Origin: Nemertoderma westbladi
Lineage: Eukaryota > Xenacoelomorpha > Nemertodermatida > Nemertodermatidae
Direction of reading: 5' to 3'
Assembly: GCA_032718475.1 (NCBI GenBank)
Contig: JAUCBJ010005994.1
Span: 1-23,010 of the forward strand
DNA: 23,010 bases
Shown: positions 1-10,309 of the stretch, piece by piece
Layout of the letters: the number at the start of each line of letters is the position of its first letter
How positions within the stretch are numbered: the stretch's first letter is position 1
The notes under the pieces: model-generated
Databases searched by the model: none
Told to the model about the DNA's origin: nothing
What the model saw: only the letters and a program-made list of their open reading frames with translations
Position numbers and translations under genes: made by a program

Positions 1-155
1 CCCCAATGGTGGCTGTATCACATCTACTCTCCAATGGTGGCTGCATCACATCTACTACCCAATGGTGGCTGTATCAACATCTACTCCCCAATGGTGGCTG
101 TACCACATACTGCTCATCTCCCAAATGGTGGCTGCACCACATATTATGTGTACTA
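1..155. repeat. 28-29 bp minisatellite, about five copies, cut by the window edge
   Basis: Units share CCAATGGTGGCTG followed by (T/C)A(T/C)CACATCTACT. The first three units are 1-28, 29-56 and 57-85. Two longer, more diverged units follow to about 155. The array probably continues to the left of the window. Confidence 0.85.
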
Positions 156-1780
156 CTATTTGAATGTACCTCGTTGTCCGTTGTCCGTTTGTTATATTGT
201 TTGTATTTGTTTATTTGATAGTAATGTAATATATTGTGAGTAATAAAGAATAAAACCTTCAATGGCCGGCCTACAAAATAGTTTTTTTGCGTTAGTTAAT
301 TAAATACTAATCAATTAATTTCGTAAATCGCTACAATTATATTACCGGTACTCAATTCTATAATATTAATTAGGGGTAATTAAAAAAAAAGATGTGAGTT
401 TTAAAAAAGCTCAACTAAATAATATTTAATATTCTATTTTAGAATTATAACGATTACATCTCAAAATTTAGACCTCAGTAATTTGTAATTTGGTAATCAG
501 TAATTTTTTGGTGAAATTTAAAACGGTTTTCTGATTCTGAATCTGCAGATGAAGGAGGTTCAAATGATATCAGGATTAAATTAAAATTACGAATAATAAA
601 GCCATATAAAATAGTACCGGTAACAGAGATATTTAAATGTTGCTAAAAAGGCCTTTTTTAAGGGCTTGTTGTATCGAAATAGCTCAGAAAGTGAAAACTA
701 CTATCATACCAAATATCGTAGCATATTATTGAAATTTGAAAAAAAGAGGGTGGGGGGTGGGGGGGAGGGGGGCTCCTCCGACTTGCTAATAGTGGTTGTT
801 GTATTAAGGGAGATGGTGTAGATTATATCAAACATTCCATAACTGAAAGCCCCTTTCCAGTTCGTCCACTAAGTCCAATGATTTGAACCGGATGTGCCAA
901 CTATCAAATTTATAAATGCTATATATGATGTCATCAACAGAGGAAAAGGCACTCAGAAGTCGTTTGAATTAAAAGGGTTGATTGTCAATTTCAATTTTGA
1001 CCTATTGCGATTTCCCATATCGAAATAGCTTGTAAATTGATCACGATGTAATTCTTGCACGATCCTTGGTGCATTAAAGAGTAACTGCATCCTATCTTTT
1101 TGGTAATATTTATTATCTCTACCATTAGTAATTGTTAATTTGCAGTAATTTAACGAAAATTTTGAAAATTAGAGCGAATTTTATTCACAGTTGGGCCCAT
1201 GTGAAGTATCCCAGACTTTTTACTGTTATATTTCACGTTGTCATTTGCCCCATGTGAAGAGTACCATAGGATTTCATAAAAATATAGGTTACATAATGGC
1301 TGAATCTTACCAAAACAATAAACATTATAGTATCTGTACAGACTGTAAGATAGTAGTAATAAGCGCTGTAAAACACTTGATGAAGATAAATAAAAAAAAT
1401 ACAAATTCTTCATAAATAAATTTTCAATCAAATTCCGACCGATGGTATATTCAAAATCTATGGGTATTCTTGGCGTAAATTGCGATCATAGTTTCAGAGT
1501 TTTTATTCGTTACTTGGAAGTGCTAATTAACTTCTGGGAATTAACCTTATATTATCGATATCTGAAGTAAAACAACAGATGTTTGGTTGGAGAATATAGA
1601 ATGACTTTTATTAATAGAAAATAATAATAATTTTGATCACTATTGGGACTTATTGGGACGCGGTATTTTTAATTTTAGGTTAACTATACTTATAAAAGTG
1701 TCGGAAATTTTCAATTTAGTTATTAGATTTGAGATGTAGAGATATACAGTCCTTACCGATCAAGATCAAATGATCAGTTG
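156..1780. other. AT-rich intergenic DNA with a G-rich block
   Basis: No supported gene. It holds the G-quadruplex motif listed separately and a short imperfect direct repeat, CCATGTGAAG with similar flanks, at about 1198 and 1250. On the - strand an AATAAA (TTTATT at 1607-1612 on +) lies 177 bases beyond the stop of a coding-like minus-strand segment near 1789. Confidence 0.4.
748..772 (+). other. G-quadruplex motif
   Basis: Four G-tracts of 3, 6, 7 and 6 bases are separated by single T, T and A bases. This satisfies the canonical G4 pattern with the shortest possible loops. I see no adjacent promoter or gene to link it to. Confidence 0.8.
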
Positions 1781-2505
1781 TTTCACCGTCACTGTTGCAC
1801 GTTGATGAAACTAATCTTATCAGCGGACAGCTGTGCCTTCTCGTGTCTCATATGGTTCACAAAGTTTTTCTGGAAGCTGCGCCGTTGCACTCTTGCGTCC
1901 AAATAAGCATCCAACAAGCTTCATGTCGTTGTATCGTTGACATGTTTTTCTAATTTTTTTTGCTCTACCATCTTGCCGCATCGATATAATGACATGTTAT
2001 TTAGGGATGTCCATCCGAAAGTACCGCAAAATCGACTACGGTCGATGACGAAAAACCGTGTACCTGTAATTTGGGGCGCCGGTGGTATCTGTAGCGAGAT
2101 CATTATCAGAGCGCGCGCTGGCACTTTGGCTATCCGTTGGCATGGCCGGTGCTAGGTGTAGTCAACCGCTTGTTATCACAGCCCGGCCACGCGGAGAAGT
2201 ATGGCCCCAAGGCCCATCCCCAACCACCGAAAGTTTGCGTTTATCTGTCGCCTAAAATAATCTACCCAAATGCCTGTACGAGAATTCTCCGCCTATCCTA
2301 CCTGCTCTCTCCTTCCCTTTCTAGCCGAGAGCATTGCCCACTCTCTGGCTCCCCCTCTATCTCTCTACCCCGAGCTTGGAACAAACAGGCCTAATGACGA
2401 ACTGTGGTGCCCCGCGAGCCAATCGCATTGCTAGTACTACTTCTCCAGGCGCTATTTCGTCGAATCATGCTCCTGGCCTTGCCTTTGTAAACCGTTTGTG
2501 TGTCT

Positions 2506-2640
2506 TTATTTCTCCCAGTACAATCTCAACAACTTGTAAATCGCTTCGGGTAAACTTCTCCATGTGTGAAAGTTTTTTCCTTTACGAGATTCTACTGTGA
2601 TTACGGGATTATACACAATCGGAATCGGCACTTCCCAAGG
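2506..2640 (-). other. possible minus-strand terminal coding exon, unidentified
   Basis: On the - strand a very good 3' splice site, CTCTTCTCTGTTTTTTAG, ends at 2641. It is followed by a 44-codon open frame starting PWEVPIPIVYNPVITVESRK and ending LLRLYWEK before TAA, where AAATAAAG overlaps the stop. Composition is more protein-like than the AT-rich surroundings. I do not recognise the protein. A second frame through the same DNA (reading MEKFTRSDLQVVEIVLGEIK) is also open, so chance remains quite possible. Further minus-strand open segments lie at 1921-2124 and 1789-1918. Confidence 0.22.
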
Positions 2641-2699
2641 CTAAAAAACAGAGAAGAGCAAGATACCAGGAGACGAAAGACCCTGCGGTATATACTCGA

Positions 2700-3333
2700 G
2701 AAAGGTGAGTCCAGCTTTAACGTGACTCTCTAAATGGTAAATATAATCTTAAATGTGAAAATTACTTTTTTTTTGACTTCACATTGACGTACTATGTTGT
2801 TAAGGTTATTATCAGTTAATTAAATATGCTTATGGATGTCCATCAATTCCTTACTAATTAAAATGATTAATAAATATTGACAATAAAAGTTGTTTACTTT
2901 ATTGCATATGGAGAGTTTCTAACATTTTATTGTTTTTTTTATTTATTTATCTTCTGGGGAGTATACACATTCGCTTTATTAACACATCGATTACAGATAT
3001 ACTGGAATCAATTAATACACAAGCATAAAAAAATTAATTACGAACGATATCTCGTTAAAAAGTTTACAAAAAAGTTAAACAGTTTATATTACAGTAAGAT
3101 TTACTACTATTATAGCCGAGCGAAGCGATGGTACTTCTGTACTTAAATACATAAATATTATCAATAAGGGCGAGTGTGTAATCATGTAAAGTGCTCATTT
3201 TCAACCGTTTCTAATTGTCATTCTACAGCTGCGTACCGGTACCTATTGCTTGACTGCCTGATATTTTTGGTTATAGAGTGACTACTGAGACTGGCTGTCT
3301 GACCATGTGACTACTGACTGTTTGTCCGTATGG
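2700..3333. other. AT-rich DNA, no gene seen
   Basis: It contains a GTGAGT (2706) preceded by CTCGAGAAAG, which resembles a + strand donor, but no coding exon with an ATG in a compatible frame precedes it. A TACCGGTA palindrome lies at 3234-3241. The open frame in 2877-3146 has a composition expected of random AT-rich DNA. Confidence 0.35.
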
Positions 3334-3485
3334 TTTCCCTCAATTGGTAAAGTGACCGTTTATTGTTTTGGTTAGAAAAGCCCGCCTCTGTAGCCTGCTC
3401 CTTTCCCTCAATTGGTAAAGTGGCCGTTTATTGTTTAGGTTAGAAAAGCCTTCATCTGTAACCTGCTCCTTTCCCTCAATTGGTA
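3334..3485. repeat. 68 bp tandem repeat, 2.2 copies
   Basis: Two 68-base units start at 3334 and 3402 with TTTCCCTCAATTGGTAAAGT and differ at a handful of positions. A third starts at 3470 and breaks off after TTTCCCTCAATTGGTA, passing directly into the AT-rich array. Confidence 0.9.
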
Positions 3486-3598
3486 TATATATATACCAGT
3501 GTATAGTATATATACCAGTGTATAGTTTATATACTGATATATACCGGTACTAGTATATATATATATTATTTGTACTGTAGTATACCGGTATATATAAA
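3483..3598. repeat. TA-rich array with interspersed TACCGGTA and ATACCAGTGTATAG units
   Basis: Runs of (TA)n alternate with an approximately 20-base unit TATATACCAGTGTATAGT and two perfect TACCGGTA palindromes at 3542-3549 and 3583-3590. It could extrude cruciforms. Confidence 0.75.
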
Positions 3599-4578
3599 GG
3601 ACAGTCAGGTCCCCAAAGTAATTATACCCATCAATTTCAAAATGGAAACATTAACTTCACTATGACTGTTATATAAATTTTTTTAACGGCATATCTTATC
3701 ATTATTACATACCAGTAATAAAAAAACCAACCAATATACAATTTATATCTTCCAACCATTACTACTACTACTAGGATCGGCATGCTGCATTGCATAATCG
3801 GACCTTCCATATTCAATTCCAACCATATTCACCATCAACGTTTTTTATTTCATTCCACCAACTTAATTATATCATAATTTTTACCAAATTTGTTATCTGT
3901 AATTATTTGCGTTATGGCCCCTTTATACATTATAGTGAACAACAATAAAAGGTATGTCGTTGGGCGCGAACAAACAAATTTGTACTTATTTGTCAATATG
4001 AATAATATAAATTAGGTACGGAGTCATATAAAAGAGTTATATAACCTTTTACATTTCATGAACACAATAGGGTTACCATAATCTACTCGCAGGGCCTTAC
4101 ATAACTGTTCTTACATAACAATGCCAATTTGTTTATGTGCTAAAGTAATGTGAAGTAAAGCACGGGGGTTGTGGTGCGGGTCTGCGACCTCGCCGACTCG
4201 TATTGGCGCGGTTGGCGGCAATAACAGTAAACATGTGGCGTCCCTAACTGTACTAACATCCAATTGGTAAGGGGATCAAATTTATTATGTGTAATGTTAG
4301 CTGTTTACTTTATATTATATTATTAGTTAGTGGATTAAAAGGAGGGTGTTTTGAGTGAAGTAAAGTACTGTTTCTTATTTTCTTTTGATATTAATTTTTT
4401 TAATTACTCTTTCACTGTAAATGAATGCTAGACTGCCCACTCTCTTATTATATCCCGTGAGGCGTGAATCTAATCTGTATGACTGCGGCTCACCGCTCAA
4501 GACAGTAAAGTTAAAAGACGAGGACTGTCTGTATGTGTCCGTCCTCTATGTTCTCGAACTGTCTGGGTCCAGACTGCC
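3599..4578. other. AT-rich intergenic DNA, nothing recognised
   Basis: Only short scattered frames occur, none with family similarity. I see no RNA gene or clear repeat except the structure starting near 4579. Confidence 0.35.
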
Positions 4579-5515
4579 ATTAGTGCCCACGGGCACTAAT
4601 GTTTCAGTACCTTTAGTGTCCGCGGTCACTTAGTCGCATTATCGCGGGCACTAATGTCCCATAGGACGTTAGTGCCCGCGAGACGTTAGTGTCTGCGAGA
4701 CATTAGTGTCTGCGAGACATTAGTGTCCGCGAGACATTAGTGCTCGCCTAGCGACTTAGTTAGTATATGTAATAAATACAACAGGACAGGAAGACATTTC
4801 CCGCTTCTTTATTTCCTGCTGATGCAAACGAGTCGTTACTTTCTTCAAACTCCAAAGGTACAAATTTCAGTATTTAGTTTCCGCATCTCGTTATTTAACA
4901 TTTTAATTTCAACTTGGATCTTTTATGATTAAAAAATTTATTAACCTCAGCTAGACATGGTAGCATTTATATTATTTGGTTTTGCGGTAAAGTCTTCAAG
5001 GAATGAGGATTAAGCAACGGCGTTTGATTGTTTACAAATAACTGAATAACCTAGTTTTGATTGAGTATACTTCATTTGTTTAACTTTCCTGGAGACAGTG
5101 CGTGTAATACAAAAAACAAGATGCAGTACAATCGTCCGAGGACGCACTAACTAATATATTATAATGAATTAATGATTTCAAGAAAAATACACAGTCGACT
5201 GTCTGACATTTTGTCGACGAATTAATTAGTTAATTAAATTAGGGAATGAATTAAATTAGTTTATGTTAATGGAGGAGGCCGTTGTCGATGATATGTCATG
5301 ATGACATGATTATGTCGGTATAAGTAAGTAAGAAGAAAAACTGATTGCCTTATACTAACTTCCAAATTCAGTGCGGGGTGCGGGCACTAATGACTCGCGG
5401 GCACTAACGTCTCACTTGCAGACAAGGTCCTCGGGCACTATTGACTCGCGGGCACTAAAGTCCTGAGACATTAGTGCCCGCGGGCACTAACGTCTCGCGG
5501 GCACTAACGTCCCCC
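4579..5515. mobile_element. fold-back-like element: inverted clusters of a 17 bp repeat around a 0.6 kb AT-rich core
   Basis: The left cluster (4579-4750) carries GCGAGACATTAGTGTCT-type units. Four are perfectly phased at 4678-4694, 4695-4711, 4712-4728 and 4729-4745. The right cluster (5382-5515) carries the reverse-complement type, GGGCACTAACGTCTCGC, at 5382, 5399, 5433, 5450, 5482 and 5499, with one unit back in the left-hand orientation at 5467-5481. The core has no transposase. Inverted termini built from short tandem repeats resemble Foldback-type transposons or MITEs. I could not define a target-site duplication, so mobility is inferred. Confidence 0.5.
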
Positions 5516-7688
5516 AATCCCTGATATAATGCTGTGGTTTGCAGTGTTGCAACATCACTGTGATCACGATCATAGTGCGTTGAGTTTTAGTGTAATGAAT
5601 CAACCTTTATGTGATTTTCTGTGAGTAGAAGTTGTTCGAGTTTTATCTATGTCAGCTTCACGGTTAGGGAAAAGTATCAAAGCAGTAACGATCGAACATT
5701 CGAACGGCAACGATCCCCCAAAATTAAAAAAAAAACGGAGTGATACAAAATAGTGAAGAAATCGTGGATCGGGATATGGTTACATTAATTAGAGGGAAAT
5801 TCCGGTATCTTATCATATTTTTTATCAGCAGCAACCATCAATAAAATAATACCCAGGAATTCACCAACAGTTATAGAATTAGCATTAGGTAGGCCTTCTT
5901 TCTGTACTTCAGGCGTTCAAGGGAAATGCCAATGGTAGTTTGTTTGGGCAGAAATGGGTTAGTAACAATTTAATTGGATTGGGAATGATAAGATTATATT
6001 TAGGATAATCGAAGCCGATAATAACAGCTGGATATTGTTGGCTGGACTTGCAATGTTTGGTATTTGGTTCCAGACGCCAGACGTGAAACACCGGGGAAGC
6101 AAAAATACCCTTCCTGGTCACCACATTAGTTTATTTACATAAATCTGAAAGTATAAGACAAAGAAAAATAATCAAACGGGTATCCCGTCGTGGCAGAATC
6201 AATGGCGACACATGTGATTTCCCTCTGTTTAAATAATAACAAGATATACAAGGAGCTGTGTAGGCTAAATATGGGAAGCTAACAAATTGACATGGTACAC
6301 TTGCACAGGATATTGTTTCATATCGCCAGAATTATGGGCATATTTAACAAACCACCTGCCACCCATCCTGTTAACATCTCATTTGGTCAGCTGATTTATA
6401 GACACAATTCTGCAATTATTACGTTCACTCTCAATTTTACTAAACTTTTTGCTGATCAGATCACACATACAGTGTGGGTGGATGAAGGGGCTTGTTAAAC
6501 AAATCACAATGGCATAGTTGTTTTTTAAATATGTATATTTGAAAACAAATTAGATTAGCCAAATTATTGTAAAAAAGGTAAAAGGCGCGGGCGTATAAAA
6601 TAATTTTTTTACAATTCTTTACATTGTTAAACTTAAAGTGATCAGCAATTGGTCAAACAATATTCCGACATTCGATATTGATGGACTTTATAGGGAGGCT
6701 ACGCCAGAGCAGTCAGCGCCGTCCATAAAGAACATATTAAAGTTTACATGGAACAGTCATATGCTTGTGTGGAAATATGGGCCCCCTGGCCGTTGCATGC
6801 CGCCCATCTGTTAGCACCATAAAGCGCTCACATTGATCGATATGTATAGTATAAGTGATGTTATATGTACTGGTATGCTATTGATTTGATATTATATATG
6901 ATGTTCGTTATTGGGACATAAAGTTATAAAGTTCTCAAATCATTATTGTCCTCACAATATCCATAAAAATGTAATCGATATGAAAATAATTTCGCATTTT
7001 AACAATTAGGTGCAAAATAGTCAGACAAATTCCGTTTCGAAAATACTTTGCCTAACGAAAGTATATGGGGCATCGTATCGATGGAGGAGTGCCCGAGAAT
7101 CGCCTTAAAAGTGCACTCCGATCCATTACATGTAATCGTTTGGTTATATACATATTGATTCAATTCGAAGCATCTCTATAAGCAACTCCTATATGCTTGT
7201 TGGCGCAATACAATTTAGAAGGACACATTTACACATGTGTTGAAGGCAAAACGACGGGATTACCAACTTGAATATAATTAAATGTAGCCCAGTGGAGCCC
7301 CGATTGTAAAGTTTGCAGATGTAACTGTTGGCCCGGGTGTGTGATCCAGGTTTATGGAACACAGCACCTCGGGCCTCATTAGCGGAGCAAAACGCAGGTG
7401 ATTAGCGCCCGGTTGGATAGATTCATCAGTAAGAACTCCAAGAACGGCAAGACACCAGACTTGTAGACAAATAGTTTACACGTGTCGCAACACAAATTAT
7501 AGGACTAAATGAGATGTTTCGGAGGGCTTTGGTGATTATTGTCCGATGTTCCGTCAGGAATGTCGTCTGTTTGATGCGTCTTTGATTGGGTGACCCAAAA
7601 GTTTGCGTTCTACAAATGAGTGAATATGTATGTCAATAAATCTGGATTCATCAACCCTGTTATCTAACAATTGTTATTTAGGGGATAT
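5516..7688. other. intergenic DNA 5' of AP-2, no gene seen
   Basis: Short frames at 5909-6124 (-) and 6292-6498 (+) have no recognisable similarity. Base composition varies: some stretches around 6680-6830 and 7280-7420 are richer in GC and could be regulatory, but nothing specific supports this. Confidence 0.3.
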
Positions 7689-7712
7689 GGGGGGGGGGGG
7701 GGGGGGGGGGGG
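7689..7712 (+). repeat. poly-G tract (24 G)
   Basis: An uninterrupted run of G, preceded by GGGGATAT and followed by TACGAAGC. It is capable of G-quadruplex formation and prone to length error in sequencing. It pairs in composition with the poly-C tract at 8388-8410. Confidence 0.95.
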
Positions 7713-8387
7713 TACGAAGCGAACCCTTACATTTTTCTATATGCCATAATCGTAACGTTATCATTGTTGTATAACGCGGAATTATGCAATTGCTAAAGAT
7801 GTGGTCAGTCCAGACCTTTGGTGTGAACTAAACCTGCACGGCCCTTTTACATATTTACATGATTGGCAAAACTCCGTGAAGTTTATTATCCACTTATGTG
7901 AGCCCTAATTGAGAAAAATATCCTTGTAAAGAGGACAGGCAACTGAAGAAAGCACAAAAAAGGCATGTGGACTCAAGGCCTGGATTCAGTGCTGCGACAC
8001 AGTAGTTATTGCCTCTGGCACCCAATGTGCGAGTCTGTTGTTATTGCACCTTCGGTTGTCATGAACAATGCTAATGTACACAATAATGGCTGAAGGCTAC
8101 ATGTCGGTAGCAATGTTCAGTTACATGGGCTATCAGTTGTTCTTAGAGCCCGCAAACACTTGCAGCGTTTGTGCTTGTCTGTGCAACCAGGCCTTCTGAC
8201 ACGGTTGTTACCGGGACCCGGAGCACCTTCACTTGTACTATGGGCGCCTAACAAGGGGACCATAGGTAAACCAGCATGTAAATCACTTTGTTAGGCTGCC
8301 TGAGTGGTCACTTCCTTAAAAGCAGTGTTGTGTAGTTGCTTGTTATTTATGGTAGGTAGAGCCCAATGGAGGTATAGCCACTTAATA

Positions 8388-8410
8388 CCCCCCCCCCCCC
8401 CCCCCCCCCC
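8388..8410 (+). repeat. poly-C tract (23 C)
   Basis: An uninterrupted run of C between TTAATA and TCTCGCACAC. It is complementary to the poly-G tract 0.7 kb upstream, but the unique flanks of the two tracts do not match as inverted repeats. Confidence 0.95.
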
Positions 8411-9353
8411 TCTCGCACACAGCCACAGCCGCCCCTGTACCCATTGTATTTCGGAGCCCCCTTTCCGAGGATTATACCGGATACGCTTGAATGGGAATCC
8501 AATATTGATTGAGACATAGACGGGGCCATTGAATGTCTTTAAGTTACCCGTGTCAGCTATTTAACAAGGTCTTCATTGGTTTTAATTCATAAAAACGTTG
8601 AAAATGTTTCATATTATACCTATAAATACATGTTGGAGTTGTGCAATAGGTTGTGTCTGGTCTGAAGCACTTATTACCATTTAGTTTCAGTTTCAAACTA
8701 GTTTGAGTAAAAAGTAATTTTTGATATGTTATTTAATTTATTTGCGGTTCGTCTCTGCATTTTCGCCTATAATTTATTACACCCAAGCCCAACGCATGTT
8801 TTGTGTTATATTGTGGAATAATATTATAGTCAATCTATGTAATAGACTTCTAGACTCCAGTGCCAAAAAATGTAGTGCTAACCAGGTGAGTTTAACTGTA
8901 CATGAATACCTTCATAGGACAAGCAAGCAACACTTTAGCTATGGAAGAAAACAAAAGGGAGTATCTATTATCCGATAGCACCATAGGTGTGTATGACCTT
9001 GCCGAGCTCTCCCATAGCCTTAGGGGGTATTAGTCCAAAGGTGCATACTCACTACGTGTGTTATGTTTATATGCTTGAGGGAGTTGTAATATGGCAGTAT
9101 AGAGAGCTATGCCAGGCATGACACCTAATAATGTTAGCCCACCTTATTATATTTACTATTTATTCTTAATATTGAATCTGTATATCCCGCAGATATTGGC
9201 TTTGATACGGTCGAGTGGCTAACCTCTAAAGATACCCCCCGCTGGTGTTAATAGTTGAGAGGCAATTGTAGCGTCGTAAATTAGTTATTAAACTTCTCAA
9301 TCTAATTGCCAAATTACTAAGAGGTCTTCTTTCCATCAATTAATTAATTAATC
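8411..9353. other. immediate 5' flank of the AP-2 exon
   Basis: No coding sequence is identified. TACTAAG at 9315-9321 and TCTTCTTTCC just after it resemble a branch point and pyrimidine tract leading to the CAG at 9364-9366. This supports much of this stretch being intron rather than 5' UTR. A TATAAATA at 8621-8628 is unremarkable in such AT-rich DNA. CAGGTGAGT at 8884 looks like a donor, but I could not build a coding exon before it in a compatible phase. Confidence 0.35.
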
Positions 9354-10077
9354 ATGTCATACTCAGACCGAAATTCATTGACCAATCAGCTGACGGGGAT
9401 GCCAGGCAACGGATTCACTGGCTCCCGATTGGGCACCCACACTCCGTCCGCAATGGACCTGCAGCCGCCCTACTTCCCGCCGCCGTTCGCCGCAGCCCAG
9501 CAGGCGGCCGCCGCCTCCATGGAGTTCCACCACCACGCCACCGCCACCGACCCGTACTTCCAGTCGCTACACAACGCCGGTGGCTACGCCGCCCACGCCG
9601 CAGCCCATTTCCAACAACGCCACGCCGCGCACCACGCGTCCACGGCCAACACAACCCCGGTTCACGATCCCCTCCATCACATGTACTCGACGATGCATCA
9701 GCACCAGTTCCAACCGCGCACCGCGGACGCCTACAGCGCCTTCCGTCGTCCGGACATGGTCCCGATGTCGGCAGACACCGAGTCCGCTCTCTGGGCCGGT
9801 CTCCACAACATCAACATGCCGGGGGAGGTGAACGACGCCTACGGACTGGTTGACCACAACGTCATGCGGAAGGTGGCCACCATGCGGACAAAGACGGAAC
9901 TGGATATTAGTCACAAGGAGCACATGTTGGGGAGCGCGTTGGTTAGCCCCATGGATGTGTTCTGTTCGGTCCCCGGGCGATTGTCTCTGTTGAGTTCAAC
10001 CAGTAAATATAAAGTGACGGTTGCCGAGGTTCAACGACGTTTAGGACCTCCGGAATGTCTCAACGCTTCGCTACTCG
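9354..10077 (+). CDS. TFAP2: AP-2 (TFAP2) transcription factor, first visible coding exon (residues 1-241 plus first base of codon 242)
   Basis: This exon encodes the N-terminal activation region and the start of the DNA-binding region of an AP-2 factor, a nuclear protein that binds GCC(N3-4)GGC sites as a dimer. Residues 38-45 read PPYFPPPF, the AP-2 PY motif, preceded by DLQ. Residues 46-120 are rich in Ala, His and Gln. Residues 202-242, starting [20 protein letters not shown], are almost identical to the conserved AP-2 segment before the basic region. The exon ends in CTACTCG before a GTTAGT donor. The last base G joins GA of the exon at 18204 to make Gly, restoring the family sequence LLGGVLRR. 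The ATG at 9354 has A at -3. However, CAG at 9364-9366 is a credible splice acceptor, so the true exon may begin at 9367 with the extreme N-terminus supplied by an upstream exon I could not find. The exon is far more GC-rich than its surroundings. The AP-2 identity is secure; the exact start is not. Confidence 0.93.
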
Positions 10078-10309
10078 GTTAGTATAGCTAAGGATATTAC
10101 AGCTAGTTATATATAATATAGAGGAATGTAGTGTTCGGGGCAGAATTGATAACTCCAGGATGATAGCTGCGGAAAATTTCGTGCCCGAAAAATTAGAAGA
10201 GAGGGGAGCTATTGAAGCAAAGTTGAAGGGAAAATTACAGGGGAAACAAACGCAAGTTATAGCCGATACTGGGAAAAATGAAACTTTAGCCTGTATTGAC
10301 TTTGGTTTA

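Noticed and set aside
1-243. Three short frames over the left-edge repeats
   Set aside because: They follow the tandem repeat and have no independent coding signal.
2549-2705. Sequence ending CTCGAGAAAG before GTGAGT at 2706 as AP-2 coding exon 1
   Set aside because: The compatible frame has no ATG between a TAA near 2549 and the donor, and the residues do not resemble AP-2. At most it could be a non-coding exon.
2877-3146. 89-codon Tyr/Phe/Lys-rich frame
   Set aside because: Composition matches random translation of AT-rich DNA; there is no family similarity and no splice or start context.
8621-8628. TATAAATA as the AP-2 TATA box
   Set aside because: Such words are frequent in this AT-rich DNA. 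No initiator, CpG island or transcript start supports it, and this region may be intronic.
9415-9923. Open frames on the - strand and in the third + frame within the AP-2 exon
   Set aside because: These are shadows of a GC-rich coding exon. The + frame encoding AP-2 is the real one.
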